Below, one piece after another: positions 33,290-44,218 of a stretch of 64,000 nucleotides of DNA. The position numbers and the translations under genes are program-made. The DNA comes from Drosophila persimilis (taxonomy: Eukaryota > Arthropoda > Insecta > Diptera > Drosophilidae): the NCBI RefSeq assembly GCF_003286085.1, contig NW_020825401.1:124001-188000 (forward strand). Reading direction: 5' to 3'. Within the stretch, counting starts at the first letter, position 1; each line of letters begins with the position of its first letter. Under the pieces are notes generated by a model. The model was given only the letters and a program-made list of their open reading frames with translations. It was not told the DNA's origin and searched no databases.

Positions 33290-33888
33290 TTTTTGAATAA
33301 ACAATTTTCCGACAAGTGTCACTGGAGACAACCAGCCTAAGGGGTCATACATCTTGTCTAAGGTAGATAATACTATTCTCATGTTATTTTTCTTAATTAA
33401 TTCATAATGGAAATGGAACCAAAACTCGTCTTTAACCGGTTGCTATTGGAACCCTTCCGGGTAACTTCCTTTGCATGCTTTTTAGTATACAGTATCTAGT
33501 CGGCATCTGTCATCAAGTCGTCCATTTAAAAATCATTCTTTATGATTTCCCTAATTGCTTGATTTTTGCAATTATCCGCTATCGCAACAAGCACCCTGGT
33601 TGCTAAGTAGGCTGCTGAAGCTGTGCCGTACGTAACGGTTGTAACATTAATTTGCCGGTACATTTTTGAATATCCCAGATCCTTTTCTTTTTTAAATGGT
33701 AGTTTAACCACATACCTGCCATTCTCATCTCTTCTTGTTGTTTCCAAGAAATGCTTCTCGCACACATCTTCTTCTACATCATTCTTTTCACTTTCCAATT
33801 CCCAGATCCGTTCTAAATCCCCAACCTTAATGGTTGTCCCAACAATAAATTTATCACCTTTTGATTTGGTGCACCGGATATAATCCAT
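33290..33888 (-). pseudogene. BEL-B reverse transcriptase, reduced by in-frame deletions
   Basis: The frame begins with the protease-RT linker (ERIWELE...FLETTRRDENGRYVVKLPFK), reaches LGYS and then goes directly to KMYRQI. It again jumps directly to NVTTVTYGTASAAYLATRVL. The fingers and palm between these points are gone, yet the frame stays open for 120 codons. The YVDD segment downstream is lost. Confidence 0.7.
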
Positions 33889-34482
33889 CCGAATTCTGTA
33901 TTTTGCCCAAGTAGTCCGTCTATTTTTACTACTCCGTCTTTTAAAATATGGGTATACAAATCTATCCCAATTATTACATCTATACTACTTGGTTTGTTAA
34001 AGTTAGGGTCTGCCAACACATAATCTTGCCACTTAGTTTTGTCAATATTGAAAGACTTTAATGGTAAAGCTTTCATCAGTTTCGGAAGAATAATTGCTTC
34101 AATATTTAGAGGACCTTTATTATAATCAGGAGTTTTTACCGACAAAGTAACTTTGTACTTTGAAGTGCAAGAGTCTGTAGATGACACTCCACTTACCTCG
34201 GTGTTCGCTCTTTTTCGTACTAAGTTTAATATTTGCGCAGATTCTTCTAAAAATATTGGTACATTGCGACCCACAATCAATGAGAGCTCTAAGGTTTTGA
34301 TAGCCACCATTCCTTAACCTTACTTTTATAAGTGATGTAGCTAAGAATGCTTGTTCTTTTGTCAAGCAAGTGTTAACATTTTCCCTCTTTTCGTAGGGAA
34401 TATGGAGCATCGTATGATGAGGTTTTTTACAAATCCCACATACATACAATTTCAGACATTTCTTATACAGCATTTTGTGCAA
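33813..34482 (-). pseudogene. BEL-B Gag zinc-knuckle end and aspartic protease
   Basis: First a C-x2-C-x4-H type knuckle (CGICKKPHHTMLH), then ALIDCGSQCTNIF, the DUF1758 BEL protease with the catalytic D-[ST]-G changed to D-C-G. After a frame change it continues with GPLNIEAIILPKL and DVIIGIDLYTHIL. A frameshift near 34310 and the active-site change make it dead. Confidence 0.7.
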
Positions 34483-34545
34483 AGGCGCTGTTTTTTAATA
34501 AACTGGCCTCGATCTATCAGACTCATTCCCTTAAACTTATAGCAG

Positions 34546-35831
34546 TTAATTATGCGGACAATTTTCTTTTATTTTACCATATTGCACTACCTTTTTTAAT
34601 GGTTTCCACTCTTTATCCTGCGACGTGTAAAGAGAAGTGTACCGTTGTTCTAAAAATTCCATTACATCTGGCAATGCTTGGATCTCTTTTGTCCTTTTCA
34701 TATGACTTTCATATAATTGTAAGGTATCTTTGTTGAATTTTTTCAACACTATGTGCGCGAAAATCACATCAACTTCTTCTGTTAAATGTGACTTTAATTT
34801 AATTAAATGTATTGACTCATTTATAGAATCAGAAAACCATTTAATATGTTTCGCTGAATCGTGATCTAGCATTCGTAGGTCTAGTAAACGATTCAGCTGA
34901 TCCGAAAAATTTTTCGTTTATTTTCATACCGCTTGGTCAGCAATTCCCAAGCGGCATTATAATTCTCCAGCGACCCATTTAAAAGCTACCATACTCCGTG
35001 CCTCACCCTTTATCGCGATTTTCAAATAATTGAATTTTAGAGATGTACCTAGACTATCTCTGTTATGAATTATTTCACAAAATATTTGTGAAAAGCCGTT
35101 TTTCTTCGTCCGAGAATGTGGGTACTTCCACTTTCTGAAGATCAGGCAAATCGATATCTTCTTTTTTTATCGTTGCCCTTTTAGTATCCATGCTGTTTCC
35201 CTCAGCTACGGTTTGCATCCTAACTTCTAGGTTGCTTAACATGCTTTGAATATCAAAGTCCAACTCGACGATCTGCTCGTTGAAGCCGTCGTTTGTTTCA
35301 TAGCTATGATTAAACTCCTCAATTTTTGTGCTCAGTTTTTTACTGAGGAACTCAATTTTTTCCTTTCTCATTCTACACTCTCCCATTTTAGCCTGATCAA
35401 ACATCTGCATGGTTTGCTCTAAATATGTCCTCAGGTTTTCCACTATTTTGTCGATTTCCTCAGATACTTTTTCTATGCTATTGTCAAATTTGGGCTCTAT
35501 GTTTTCCTTCAAAGTTCCAGTCTCCACTGATTGTAACTTTGTTTTTTTTTTTACCTTTCCTTTCGTTAGGGTTTCATTATTTTTTGACTCTACATACTTT
35601 TTATGTATGTCCTGTATATTTTTAATCATTTTTTCGTACTGCTGTCTCTTATAGTAGTCATGATCGACTACTCTATATGCTAACAGTGCAAAATTATTGC
35701 CTGGAACTTTGTTTTAAGGTCTCCTAACCTTTGATTACATCGCTGGTCAAATTACCAGCTTCAATCTTTTTAATCTCCCTTGCTATCGCGGCTGGAGCCT
35801 CTAATAGCTTAATTATTTGTTCCGACAACAT
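34546..35831 (-). pseudogene. BEL-B gag
   Basis: Likely start at the ATG at 35831-35829 (LSEQIIKLLEAPAA), followed by a stop after about 33 codons and a frame change. The main frame (35629-35075) is Lys/Glu-rich with coiled-coil character and ends with DLPDLQKVEVPTFSDEE, equivalent to the L-P-K-L-x-L-P-x-F-x-G start of the DUF1759 capsid domain. The capsid centre is mostly deleted near 35000. The C-terminal part (34872-34546) has LDHDSAKHIKWFSDSINESIHLI. Confidence 0.65.
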
Positions 35832-35889
35832 CTTACTTTAATTTGTTACTAATTTGGCTTAACAACAATTTGAGATATGAGACTTAGCT

Positions 35890-36090
35890 GATGAATTCTG
35901 CTTCTGCTGTTGTTGTTACTGCTGCCGCTAAAGTCGCTGTCGCTACTGGTGATATCGTTGTCGATGCTGCTGATGTCGCTGCAGCTATTGTCACTGCTGC
36001 TGATGTCGATGCTGCTGGTGTCGATGCTGCGATGTCGCCGCAGCTATTGTCGCTGCTGCTGGGGACGCTGCAGCTATTGTCGCTGGCACA
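35890..36090. repeat. Degenerate GCT/GTC triplet repeat in the BEL-B leader
   Basis: About 200 bp built from GCTGCTGATGTC-like words, keeping a three-base period. It encodes Ala/Val-rich protein in one plus frame and Ala/Thr/Ser-rich protein in a minus frame. It sits between the 5' LTR and gag. Confidence 0.6.
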
Positions 36091-36275
36091 TTGGGCAGAC
36101 ACAAACCAATTTATTTATTTATTTTTTCACAATCACAGTTATTTTGCCACTTGTATTTTTTTTTAATTGCTGGCCTTCAAGAACTTTCGGATGTTTCGGA
36201 TTATATATTTTTTCTTTCAATGTTTCGGCCTTGAAATAACCGGGGGAAACAACCGAAAGTCTCGAAGGTCCAAAA

Positions 36276-36673
36276 TGTTAAGACCTTAAAAGAAAAGTCT
36301 AGACATTTGCGAGTTGAGTTGTAAATTCTAACTAAATTTTATTCTTAAAATCAGATCCTTATATGTGATTTGACAATTAGGTAGGAGGTACAATTTCGTA
36401 TTCTATAATTCGTTAGACCTACGCAAAGGGGACATTTTACTGCGGGTGTCTATTTCAGTGCATGCTTACATTAGTGTTATTTTAGGACTGCACTGGTTAA
36501 GTGTGTTCTCCACTTGTGTTTTGTTGTAGTATCTTTTAATGGGTTACAGACCTTTGTTTACACCCGAAAAGTCATTATTTATCTACTTTATGTGATTTCT
36601 TTAGAGATCAGGATACATGAGTGAATGTGTACAATAATATGTTTATGTTTGAACATTCAGCAAGGGGCCGAAG
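36276..36673 (-). repeat. 5' LTR of BEL-B
   Basis: Partner of 27092-27465. In element orientation it ends ...TTAACA, followed after three bases by a TGG-starting stretch (reverse complement of about 36252-36271) that is a candidate primer-binding site; its tRNA is not assigned. Confidence 0.7.
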
Positions 36674-36840
36674 TCCAAAAATGAATAAAATCTCGAATCG
36701 TCTATATCGTGTGGTAAATCATTAAAAGATTCCCCAGAGCATTTCTGCTCAATATTGAAATTTCCTATCGAGGATTTCACAACTGGCCGAGCTCTTAATG
36801 TTTATACGAGTTTCCGGAAATATCATGAAGGCAGTTCAGA
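36674..36840. other. Short unassigned spacer
   Basis: Nothing recognised between the BEL-B LTR and the LOA-B fragment. Confidence 0.4.
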
Positions 36841-38930
36841 GCATCCTTGAAAGATATGACCTCCGCTTGGAAGGCACTACAGTGGTCAGGGAGCCTGAAG
36901 AAGTACCGTATGTCTAGCTACTTCAGCTTCGATCCATCTGTGAAGATGGCTATGACCCAATCTGGGCCTTGTAGTCCCTCGAGCCATTCAAGGTCAAGGT
37001 TTGGAGTCATAAGATGGCATTTAGTGCATCATTTGGAGTGGTGCAAAGATTCATAAGGCGGCAGTTCGCTGAACTTTGCTCAGTTGTTTCGTATCGTAAT
37101 TTTTAAAAGGGCTGGTCACCACACTGTAACTCCGTTAAGTAGTATTGGTCTAACTATTTCTAGATATATCTATTGGACTATTCTTGGGTTAATGATCTAT
37201 TTTAAGTCTTTTTCAATCTATCTTTCACGTTCATTCATTTTATATTGGGGGTTGAGGTGTATGACCTTGTATTTATTTGTGAGTTCCGTTTTTGTGGGAT
37301 TTACTCCTAGTCCGCGTGATTCTGTCCATTTTGACAGTCGAGCGAGCTTTGCGGTCATTAGGTCCCGCTTATCGCTTTTGGCTCTGTTGAAGAAAGTCCT
37401 GCAGTTTTTGCGTAGGATATCTATTTGTTTTGACCACCAGGGGGGGTTTCTTTTTTTCTTTGGGGGCATGCTGCTGTGAAGGCTTTGTTGAATGCTTCCG
37501 TGAACGTGTTCACTAGACAATTCAAGTCGTCCTTTGTGTTCGGGCATGTTGGTACTTTAGAGGGGAGTAGTTTTTCCAGGGCTGTACTATATTTTTCCCA
37601 GTTGTCTTTCCTGGGGTTATAGTTAGTAGGTTTTGGGTTCTCGAGAGGTTCTCGATGTACCTGGGGTCGGAGAAGGAATGGTACTCTAGCACTTTCCAAC
37701 TCTTGACTGTGTCAAACAGTTTGTGGGACACTAAGATGAGGTCAATAACTTCCTATCGATTTTTAATTAGGGTCGTTACCCCGATTGCAAATCATTAGAT
37801 TGGAGTTTAAGATATAGCGAGCTCCAGCTCACCACACCGAGCGTTGGCGTCGCAGCATGTGTCCGAAATGTCGCTTTCGCTGGCAAGCTTTCCTCGGAGC
37901 TCTAGGTCCGCCGTCGTGTTGTCGAAATTTGCAAAATTATGGAGTAGAAAGTTATTTTAGTACTCACAGTGGTGGATATTGATTTAAAATAGTCTCGGGG
38001 ACATCTTCATAGCTCTACACCTTCCCCAATTACTTTCCAGTCGGTGGTCAGAAAGTTCGGGTTGTATCTCTACAACATTATAAGGATGCGCATAGGCTCC
38101 TTGAAGGTAGCTGGCACCCATAGTCTCATCCTCGGTATACTGGGCTCCTCGCTCCAGTCCACTGCAACGAGCTTCGCCCAACCATCACATGTTTTTGCAG
38201 ACTGGCGGGGTTCTGGGGTCTTTTTCGAGGAGCTAGAAGAAGCAGTCCGCCAATACCGCTTCCACCCACTTCCACTGGCTCCTGGGTATCTTCACCTCCA
38301 CACTGCCTTTGTCGAGGAAGCCGATCAGCGTCCTCTCCTTGGCAATCTGTGCAAAGGAGACGTTGGGCAGTACTCTGGAGAGCTTTGCAGGTCCCGGCGT
38401 CTCTTTTGAGCGCTGCCTTTTTGTTTGAGAAGCCACGTTTTTCTGCTCCAGGGTGAAGTCTGGTAGCACTGCCAAAGCCCCCTCCATCTTCTTCAGCCAG
38501 TCGGCTTATAGGCTTACTTCTGCGCTTGTCGATGCCAAGTCGTCCCTCTCCGCTTTACCAAAAGTTCGGGAAGCCTAATGTTACTAAGCTGCCTCTCCAA
38601 GGTGTCAGCTTCGGGAGTTGCCTTACCACCCAATCCAGGTTTGGGACCCCCTAGGCGCCTTCTATCTTGCAGGTTTTGCCTGCTGCAGAGCTGGTTGGGC
38701 TGGGCCCTGGGATTTCTCAGTGTTGACAGTCTCGTTTTCTTTTTTTTTTTAATTTTTTTTTTATTGCCAGGCTGATTCTCGGCACGGGTCGAGTAGCACA
38801 CTTAGCTACTGTGTGAGCTATTTTTTACGATGTGGCACCACAATCGCATCGTCACAGTTGCTGCTTCGCGAACATCCACTGGCTGATCGTGAAGTTCGAC
38901 ACAAACATTCGCACTTGTTTTTTTTTTAAC
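36840..38930 (-). mobile_element. LOA-like element B, copy 2 (strongly deleted)
   Basis: Minus-strand pieces collinear with the fuller copy at 44.2-49.4 kb. They include the 5' leader with GGTGCCGC-type and TTCGCGAAG words (38810-38890), ORF1 pieces (38801-38514; 38487-38233, with VLPNVSFAQIAKERTLIGFLDKG and SQWKWVEAVLADCF), the endonuclease-RT linker (37731-37218, with PPWWSKQIDILRKNCR) and the start of the RNase H region near 36850-37060. The reverse transcriptase core is deleted. Confidence 0.65.
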
Positions 38931-39208
38931 TTTAAAAAAAATAGAATTTTTAATGATTATAAGCTCGGTCAAACATTGTTATTTATTTGAAATCATAATT
39001 AATCGATACAAGTTTACTAAAAATATAGTCTGTTTGAATTAAAATTAAGAAAGAAAAAAGGTTTTAACTCGTTCGCGTGCAATGGTCTGTGACTTGAAAT
39101 ATCCGTCATTATACATACTGTATTGTAAAATAGATACTGAGAATTTACAATTAAAAATATTTGTGTTTTGAGTTTTTATAAACATATTTTATTTATGTAT
39201 ATTTTTAG
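38930..39208 (+). other. 3' end of the intron before the centrocortin-like exon
   Basis: AT-rich, no coding potential, ends in a pyrimidine-rich ATTTATGTATATTTTTAG acceptor. TE fragments further left (LOA-B2, perhaps BEL-B and beyond) may lie inside this intron if the upstream exons are still on this chromosome. Confidence 0.5.
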
Positions 39209-40618
39209 GAACGTTTTCGGCACTCACTTAATCTAAAAACCATAGATAACTCAAATCCTTATCGTGACTTGGTCCAGAAGTATGAGGCTTTAGTTGAGGT
39301 CCAGAGGACTTCAATTGCCTCCATGAACAATTGGGTTACCGACATAAACAATGACAAGGAAAAAAAATGTAGTCCAAATATTATGCACCTGGAATCTGTA
39401 GGAATAGATGACAACAAAGAAGATGGAGTAGTTGTTGATAAATCAAAACAAGCTGTTGTGATGTCGAATAGTGCACTGGGACAGACTCAAACTGAGTTCT
39501 CAGAGGTTGAAACTTCATCATCGGGGTTTTCAGATGACACAAGTAATAAGTACACGCAAACTGATGAGCACCCAGGATACTTTTTATGCTCAATTAGTGA
39601 TGGAAAGGACTGTAAATTTAGTATTTACGACGATGTTAGTCCGATAGACTCCCACTTTCGGCACCGCCCTGAGTACAGAGAACTGTTTAAAGAGATATTT
39701 GGAGTGCTTAAAAAAGCCGCACAGAATAATGAAGTAGACGAAAAATTGCCATTGTTAGAAGACGAGTCTCATATTGTAAATCGAGTGACATCAAAAACAA
39801 CGATAGTATCTACAGTAACCCCTGTGATCGAACAACAACTGGAGCGATTTATTGATGAAACTCAAAGCATAGCGTCATCCGTTACATCTAACCATTCTCT
39901 AGCCATTTCAGAGTGTATCACAAAAATAGAACGCAAGACAGCTAAAAAGCATATAAATGATTTCAGAAGTAATCAAAACAATTCACCAATGATCAAAGAA
40001 GCACCTGTGCACATGTACAAGCTAAAAAAATCTGTATGTGAAACCAAAATTAAGCCCATTGAGGAAAATGGACGGATTCTTACTCCAATTAAGCGAGAAC
40101 CATTAGAATATTTAACTGTGGGCGTAGGAATAAAAAAAAAAAACCGCCGTAAACATCGAAATCTGTCGACATTTGGAGATCGTTTTGAGCGACAATTATG
40201 GGATGACATAGATAAACGAAGTTCCAATAATGGTGACTATTGTGGTAATGTGAACTATATGCCAAAATCTTTTGAAACATTCAATACGGATTTGCGAGGC
40301 ATTGGGCGCGATGTTCGTAAACGTACATCAGATTTGTGTAACAATTGGAATGGTTCCCAAGTGGTAATTTATAACCGAAATATTAATAAATCTCAATCTG
40401 CTAGTGGTCGTGTTATAGAGTTAAACGGCATTGAGTTTTATCATAATACTGTTTCACAAGAACTACACAAGCTTAAGAAACTGGATCTGTCCTACGCGGA
40501 CGTACTGCGCCGTGCCGACACTTGTGAGCATATGCATTCAAAGTTTCGTAGGCAAGGGCTGAACGAAAATGGCCTCAATGCGAATAACACAAAGAAAAAT
40601 TATCAGCATAGGCAATAA
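39209..40618 (+). CDS. cen: Centrocortin/CDR2-like protein, terminal coding exon
   Basis: Host gene exon. A splice acceptor (TTTTTAG, AG at 39207-39208) precedes an open frame of 469 codons to TAA at 40616-40618, starting ERFRHSLNLKTIDNSNPYRDLVQKYEAL. Two features point to the CDR2/centrocortin family: the NPYRDLVQKYEALVEVQR block near the exon start and PEYRELFKEIFGVLKKA near codons 150-165. In flies centrocortin is a coiled-coil centrosome protein that works with centrosomin; its N-terminal coiled coils would be in exons outside this window. The C-terminus is basic and Asn-rich. The frame is clean, unlike everything around it, which suggests it is under selection. Identification is from memory of motifs, not a search. 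Confidence 0.7.
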   Translation, partial: ERFRHSLNLKTIDNSNPYRDLVQKYEALVEVQRTSIASMNNWVTDINNDKEKKCSPNIMHLESVGIDDNKEDGVVVDKSKQAVVMSNSALGQTQTEFSEVETSSSGFSDDTSNKYTQTDEHPGYFLCSISDGKDCKFSIYDDVSPIDSHFRHRPEYRELFKEIFGVLKKAAQNNEVDEKLPLLEDESHIVNRVTSKTTIVSTVTPVIEQQLERFIDETQSIASSVTSNHSLAISECITKIERKTAKKHINDFRSNQNNSPMIKEAPVHMYKLKKSVCETKIKPIEENGRILTPIKREPLEYLTVGVGIKKKNRRKHRNLSTFGDRFERQLWDDIDKRSSNNGDYCGNVNYMPKSFETFNTDLRGIGRDVRKRTSDLCNNWNGSQVVIYNRNINKSQSASGRVIELNGIEFYHNTVSQELHKLKKLDLSYADVLRRADTCEHMHSKFRRQGLNENGLNANNTKKNYQHRQ

Positions 40619-40845
40619 AATCATTTTTTCGGTGTTGATACTAGTGATTTTGCTAGATGAAATAGGGTGTCAAAAATTTGGATTTTACCAGATTAAAATG
40701 AATTCTAGTCTCTTTTTAAAAATGTCGACTTGTCAGTTTTAAATGGAATCGTAATCATGGGTAATCTTATATCAACTTAAACTTTGTATACCGACAAAAA
40801 GAAACCCCAAAAGCTATCAAACCATAATATTAGAAACTACAAATT

Positions 40846-40851
40846 AATAAA
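40846..40851 (+). terminator. Polyadenylation signal of the centrocortin-like gene
   Basis: AATAAA about 230 nt after the stop codon, a normal 3' UTR length. No other gene lies between. Confidence 0.55.
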
Positions 40852-40869
40852 GATCTCTGTACCATTTAT

Positions 40870-41272
40870 TAAAATTATTGCTTTTAATTTCTTTTGCAAA
40901 AGGATCAAAATTTACCCATAGCTACATATGTCGTTAGACTGGATTATTTTATGACTATGAATTATTTTATGAATATCTTATGGGGCAAATAATGTTTTCC
41001 ATATTTTTTGGACAACCATATGTCCTAAATTTGTATGTTCTTGCAGGAACTTTATATAATATTCTTATAAGTTTTTATTATTGCTGAATTTTTTTTCTGA
41101 CAGGAACCGTAACGATTACGGTTCGGAAAAAATAATTCTATTTTGGATTAATAAAAAAAAGTTTTTTATTAATAAAATTAGTTTATATGATATGATTTGT
41201 ATATAAAAATTAAGTCATAACATTTATTTTCAATTTGTATTATATAAATTAAAAATAAATGTTGACTTCTGT
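40870..41272. other. AT-rich intergenic DNA with a short hairpin
   Basis: No coding potential. GAACCGTAA (41104-41112) and TTACGGTTC (41116-41124) form a perfect 9-bp stem with a 3-nt loop, followed by AT-rich DNA. Confidence 0.5.
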
Positions 41273-41396
41273 GCAGGGCAGCAGCTGTAACAGGTCAACC
41301 GAGCTGTTAACACCCCATGCTAACAGCCTGTTATCGCTGCTGGGTACCGCGTTCAGTTGACAGCCAGTTTTCACACCAAACACACAGATAGAGAAG

Positions 41397-42530
41397 ATGA
41401 CTCAGGACGCAGTCTTTGGTAGGAACAACGCCCTTACCAGATCACACCACCGTCAGCACCTGCGAAATCTCAGGGCTCGAGCATGTTCAAGTCCGGTCCG
41501 GATGGCAAAGAGAAGGAGCGACCGCACTCTGACCCATTAGAGCTCCTAAAAAACCTGGGTACTCGGGCCAATGAGCTGGTCAAGAGGATGAACGACCAGC
41601 GGCACGTAGACAACGTGATGAAAGATTTAGCTCTGAGAGTGATAACCCTTCAGGCCCTGGTGGTCAACAATTTCGAGAAGGTGCACACCAGGACTATTGC
41701 GACCTCCACTATTGGCACCCAAACAGCTGCGAAGCTGCCGCACACCGGCTCAAAGAGGCTGCGCGAGTCGCCTCAAATGGCTGCTGAGCCCACAAAGAGG
41801 CAGCGAGGCACGAAGCTTCAGCAAGCGTCGACCCAGCTCAAACCGCAGGCGCAGTCCCAAGAAGAATTAACCCCCTCTGGTACAGTGGACCATGGTGCCA
41901 CCCCAGCCGCTAAGAAACAGCTCAATTGGTAGCAGGTGGGCCCCAGGGTAAGGAAAAAAAGGAAGCCCCGTGAGCGCGAGCCAAGGCCAGACGCGATAAT
42001 CATTCAACCCCAGGGCGAGCTTAGCTATAGCGACATCCTCCGTATGGTCACCAGGCGCCAGGATGGCAGGCTCCAGGAGGTAGGGGATAATGTTAACAGA
42101 ATCCGGAGGACGGCAAAGGGCGAGCTGCTGCTCGAGCTCAACGGCGCGAGCAAAAGCATCACAGCTAAGCTCAAGGATATCATCGCGGCACTGGGACTGC
42201 AGGCGAGCATCAGGGCGGTGTCAGAAGAACTCTGCGTGGAGGTCAGGGATCTCGACAGCCTGGTCGAGAAGGAGGACATCGCAGCAGCGATAGCTGCATC
42301 GATAAACACTCCCAGCGTAGACACCAGCGCCATTAAAAGCCTGAGGCCATCTTTCGCTGGTACGCAACTGGCAGTTGTGTGCCTGCCGCTCGTGCAGGCA
42401 AGAGCCCTGCTCGTGGTGGGGAAACTTAAAGTCGGATGGACAAGCTGTAGGATCCGGGAGCTACAGATGTCTGGAGTTTGGGCATCTAGCAATCAGGTGC
42501 ACCGGATGCGAGCCATACCATATTAGGAAG
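41397..42530 (+). pseudogene. R1-type ORF1 (Gag-like)
   Basis: The first ATG (41397, MTQDAVFGRNN) shifts frame before 41483. The main frame has a helical N-terminus (LELLKNLGTRANELVKRMNDQ), a Lys/Arg/Gln-rich middle, an in-frame TAG at 41930-41932, and then ELSYSDILRMVTRR, GELLLELNGASKS and LEVRDLDSLVEKEDI-like R1 blocks up to VGWTSCRIRE. After a frameshift near 42450 comes a zinc knuckle R-C-L-E-F-G-H-L-A-I-R-C. The second and third knuckles are lost in a deletion that also removes the start of ORF2. Confidence 0.7.
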
Positions 42531-43641
42531 TCCCTTGGGTTCATCCTGGATGCCACCAAAAAGGCCGCGATATGGCTATGCGGGGCCTCGCCATTGCAGC
42601 TTTCCCTCTCAAGCGCTGCGGCTGGATTTGTGCGCACTAAGGTCGGAGGTGTGTGGATATACAGCGTCTACCTCGCCCCAAGCCTGTCGCTCTCCGAGTT
42701 CGCAGGTACTCTAGACAACCTAACGGCTGATGCTAGAGGACGTCACCAAGTAGCCAATGGAGGGGACTTAAACGCGTGGGCTGAGGAGTGGGGAAGCTTG
42801 GCGACGAATGCGAGAGGAAGGGCTCTGCTGGAGATCATTGCACCCCTGGACATCGTGCTCCTCAACCAGGGAAACCAGCATACCTTCTCCAGAGCAGGCA
42901 TAGGATCTATCATCGACCTTACATTTGTCAGCAGCTCACTTTTTAATTCATCGCGCTGGAGCATCTATACATAGGCCAACAGACGTCTAGCGTAGAGACA
43001 GCTGCGCCCAGATGGAGATGCTATCGCGCCGAAACGCTCAATACGGCCCTGTTAACGGAGCTTATGTCCAACCTCACGGCGAATGGTAGTGCTGAGTGCA
43101 TGGCCAACCATGTCATGTAGCATCTGGAGGCAGCATGCACTGCCACCATGGCGCAGAGGAGGCACTACGGTCGCCACCACCAACCTGTGCTCTGGTGGAT
43201 CGAGGACATTGCTGCGTTACGCCGGGAATGCAACCAAGCTCGACGCCGCTACCAGCGCTCACGCGGAAGCACGGTCTTTCCGCAATGGCAATCCACGTTC
43301 AGGGACTGAGAAGGGCTCTCAAGGCGGCCATTAGGGATAGCAAACGCCAGTGCTTCCTCAAGTTATGCAACTCTGCAGGGCAGGACCCATGGGGAAGGGC
43401 GTACAAGTTGGTGTCGAACAAACTTTGCGCCAAGAGTCAGGCACCCCCATCGGACCCCGACACGACAAGATCCATCGTGGAGGAACTTTTTCCGTACAGG
43501 GCTGACCACATCGGGGATGTCCGTTGCCTCCCACTACAACCGCCCAATCAGGCACACATCGAGGAGGTATCACTCGGGGAAGTCGCACGCGCAGCCAGGA
43601 GCATCAGCCCGCGCAAGGCTCCTGGGCCGGACTCTTATAGA
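42530..43641 (+). pseudogene. R1-type ORF2: endonuclease and start of reverse transcriptase
   Basis: Endonuclease from SLGFILDATKKAAIWLCG through VWIYSVYLAPSLSLSEF, GGDLNAWAEEWGS and GSIIDLTFVSSSL. The catalytic D-F-N-A appears as D-L-N-A. The N-terminal part is missing. After frameshifts near 42965 and 43330 the linker continues to the reverse transcriptase start RAARSISPRKAPGPDS. No palm domain remains. Confidence 0.7.
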
Positions 43642-43791
43642 TGAGATTGAAAAAGACAATAATTTCAATTCAAAGAGATCCTTTTCCTTCCTTAAAAGTG
43701 CCGCCCAGATAGCAATTTTTTTTAACAAATTAATATCTCTTAACGAAAAGGATATCTTTGATTTGAAATTATTGTCTTTTTTCATTCTCAC
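43642..43791. repeat. Hairpin element, MITE-like
   Basis: 43650-43686 and 43745-43781 are inverted copies matching at 35 of 37 positions, extendable outward with one mismatch and one gap to about 45 bp. The spacer is about 58 bp. It sits exactly at the break of the R1 element. No target duplication recognised. Confidence 0.6.
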
Positions 43792-44206
43792 TAAATTAAA
43801 GAATCTATAAAAAAAATCACAAGGACTGATGCATTTTTAAAGATTTTACAGGCGTTTAAACTGAAAAGTCATGAACATGTAAGTTAACACCCTCAGAGTT
43901 CAATATTCTTGTTTCCAATTAAAACAGAAAAAGTGTAAAAGTTCTTGCCCAATAGTTTTTTACCCAACTGTAATAACAATGCGCAAGAATTCTGTCACAA
44001 TTTACACAAAAAGTAAAAGCCATTTTCGACTTCGGTTTGACTCACAATGTTTCGTAATATTGTCCGGTATAACCCATCGGTGACTCCAATTCCTGAAAGT
44101 TTCGTACTCAGGAAAACCAACCAAAAAGGAGCGAATTCCAGGAACCTCAGTAAGGTGATACCATCATTAAAGGGACCAATTCCGGATCGCCCGTTGGAGG
44201 AGCCAA
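43792..44206. other. Unassigned spacer ending at the BEL-C LTR
   Basis: Mostly AT-rich. A 55-codon open frame (44047-44211) ends within the start of the LTR and the sequence before the LTR (CCGTTGGAGGAGCC) is purine-rich. It may be the 3' end of a further BEL copy sharing this LTR, but I recognise no motif. Confidence 0.3.
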
Positions 44207-44218
44207 CATGTTAAGGTA
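44207..44218. repeat. Left target-site duplication of LOA-B
   Basis: CATGTTAAGGTA, identical to 49371-49382. It flanks the element on both sides, fixing its ends. Confidence 0.8.

Larger units (their letters stand above)
27092..36673 (-). mobile_element. BEL/Pao element B with envelope gene (both LTRs present)
   Basis: Two LTRs start with the same TGTTAAGACC sequence at 27092 and 36276. Between them, on the minus strand, lie gag, protease, reverse transcriptase, RNase H, integrase and env in BEL order. About 2 kb of foreign sequence interrupts env. The LTRs differ clearly in several indels, so the insertion is old. The element is AT-rich, unlike the GC-rich array. All coding parts carry stops or deletions. 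Confidence 0.8.
41275..43641 (+). mobile_element. R1-clade non-LTR element, 5' two-thirds
   Basis: A leader from about 41275, ORF1 with R1-type zinc knuckle, and ORF2 with endonuclease and the very start of reverse transcriptase. It stops abruptly at 43641 (KAPGPDS), where a small hairpin element begins. It resembles R1/RT1/Waldo-type elements. The flanks show no rDNA, so it is either a non-rDNA lineage or a dispersed copy. Confidence 0.75.

Noticed and set aside
35891..36166. Ala/Val-rich plus-strand protein gene
   Set aside because: The frame is a by-product of the triplet repeat in the BEL-B leader, is antisense to the element, and has no context as a gene.
41104..41124. Hairpin as a transcription terminator
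   Set aside because: The DNA is eukaryotic, where hairpin terminators are not used. The host gene already has an AATAAA signal 250 bp earlier.
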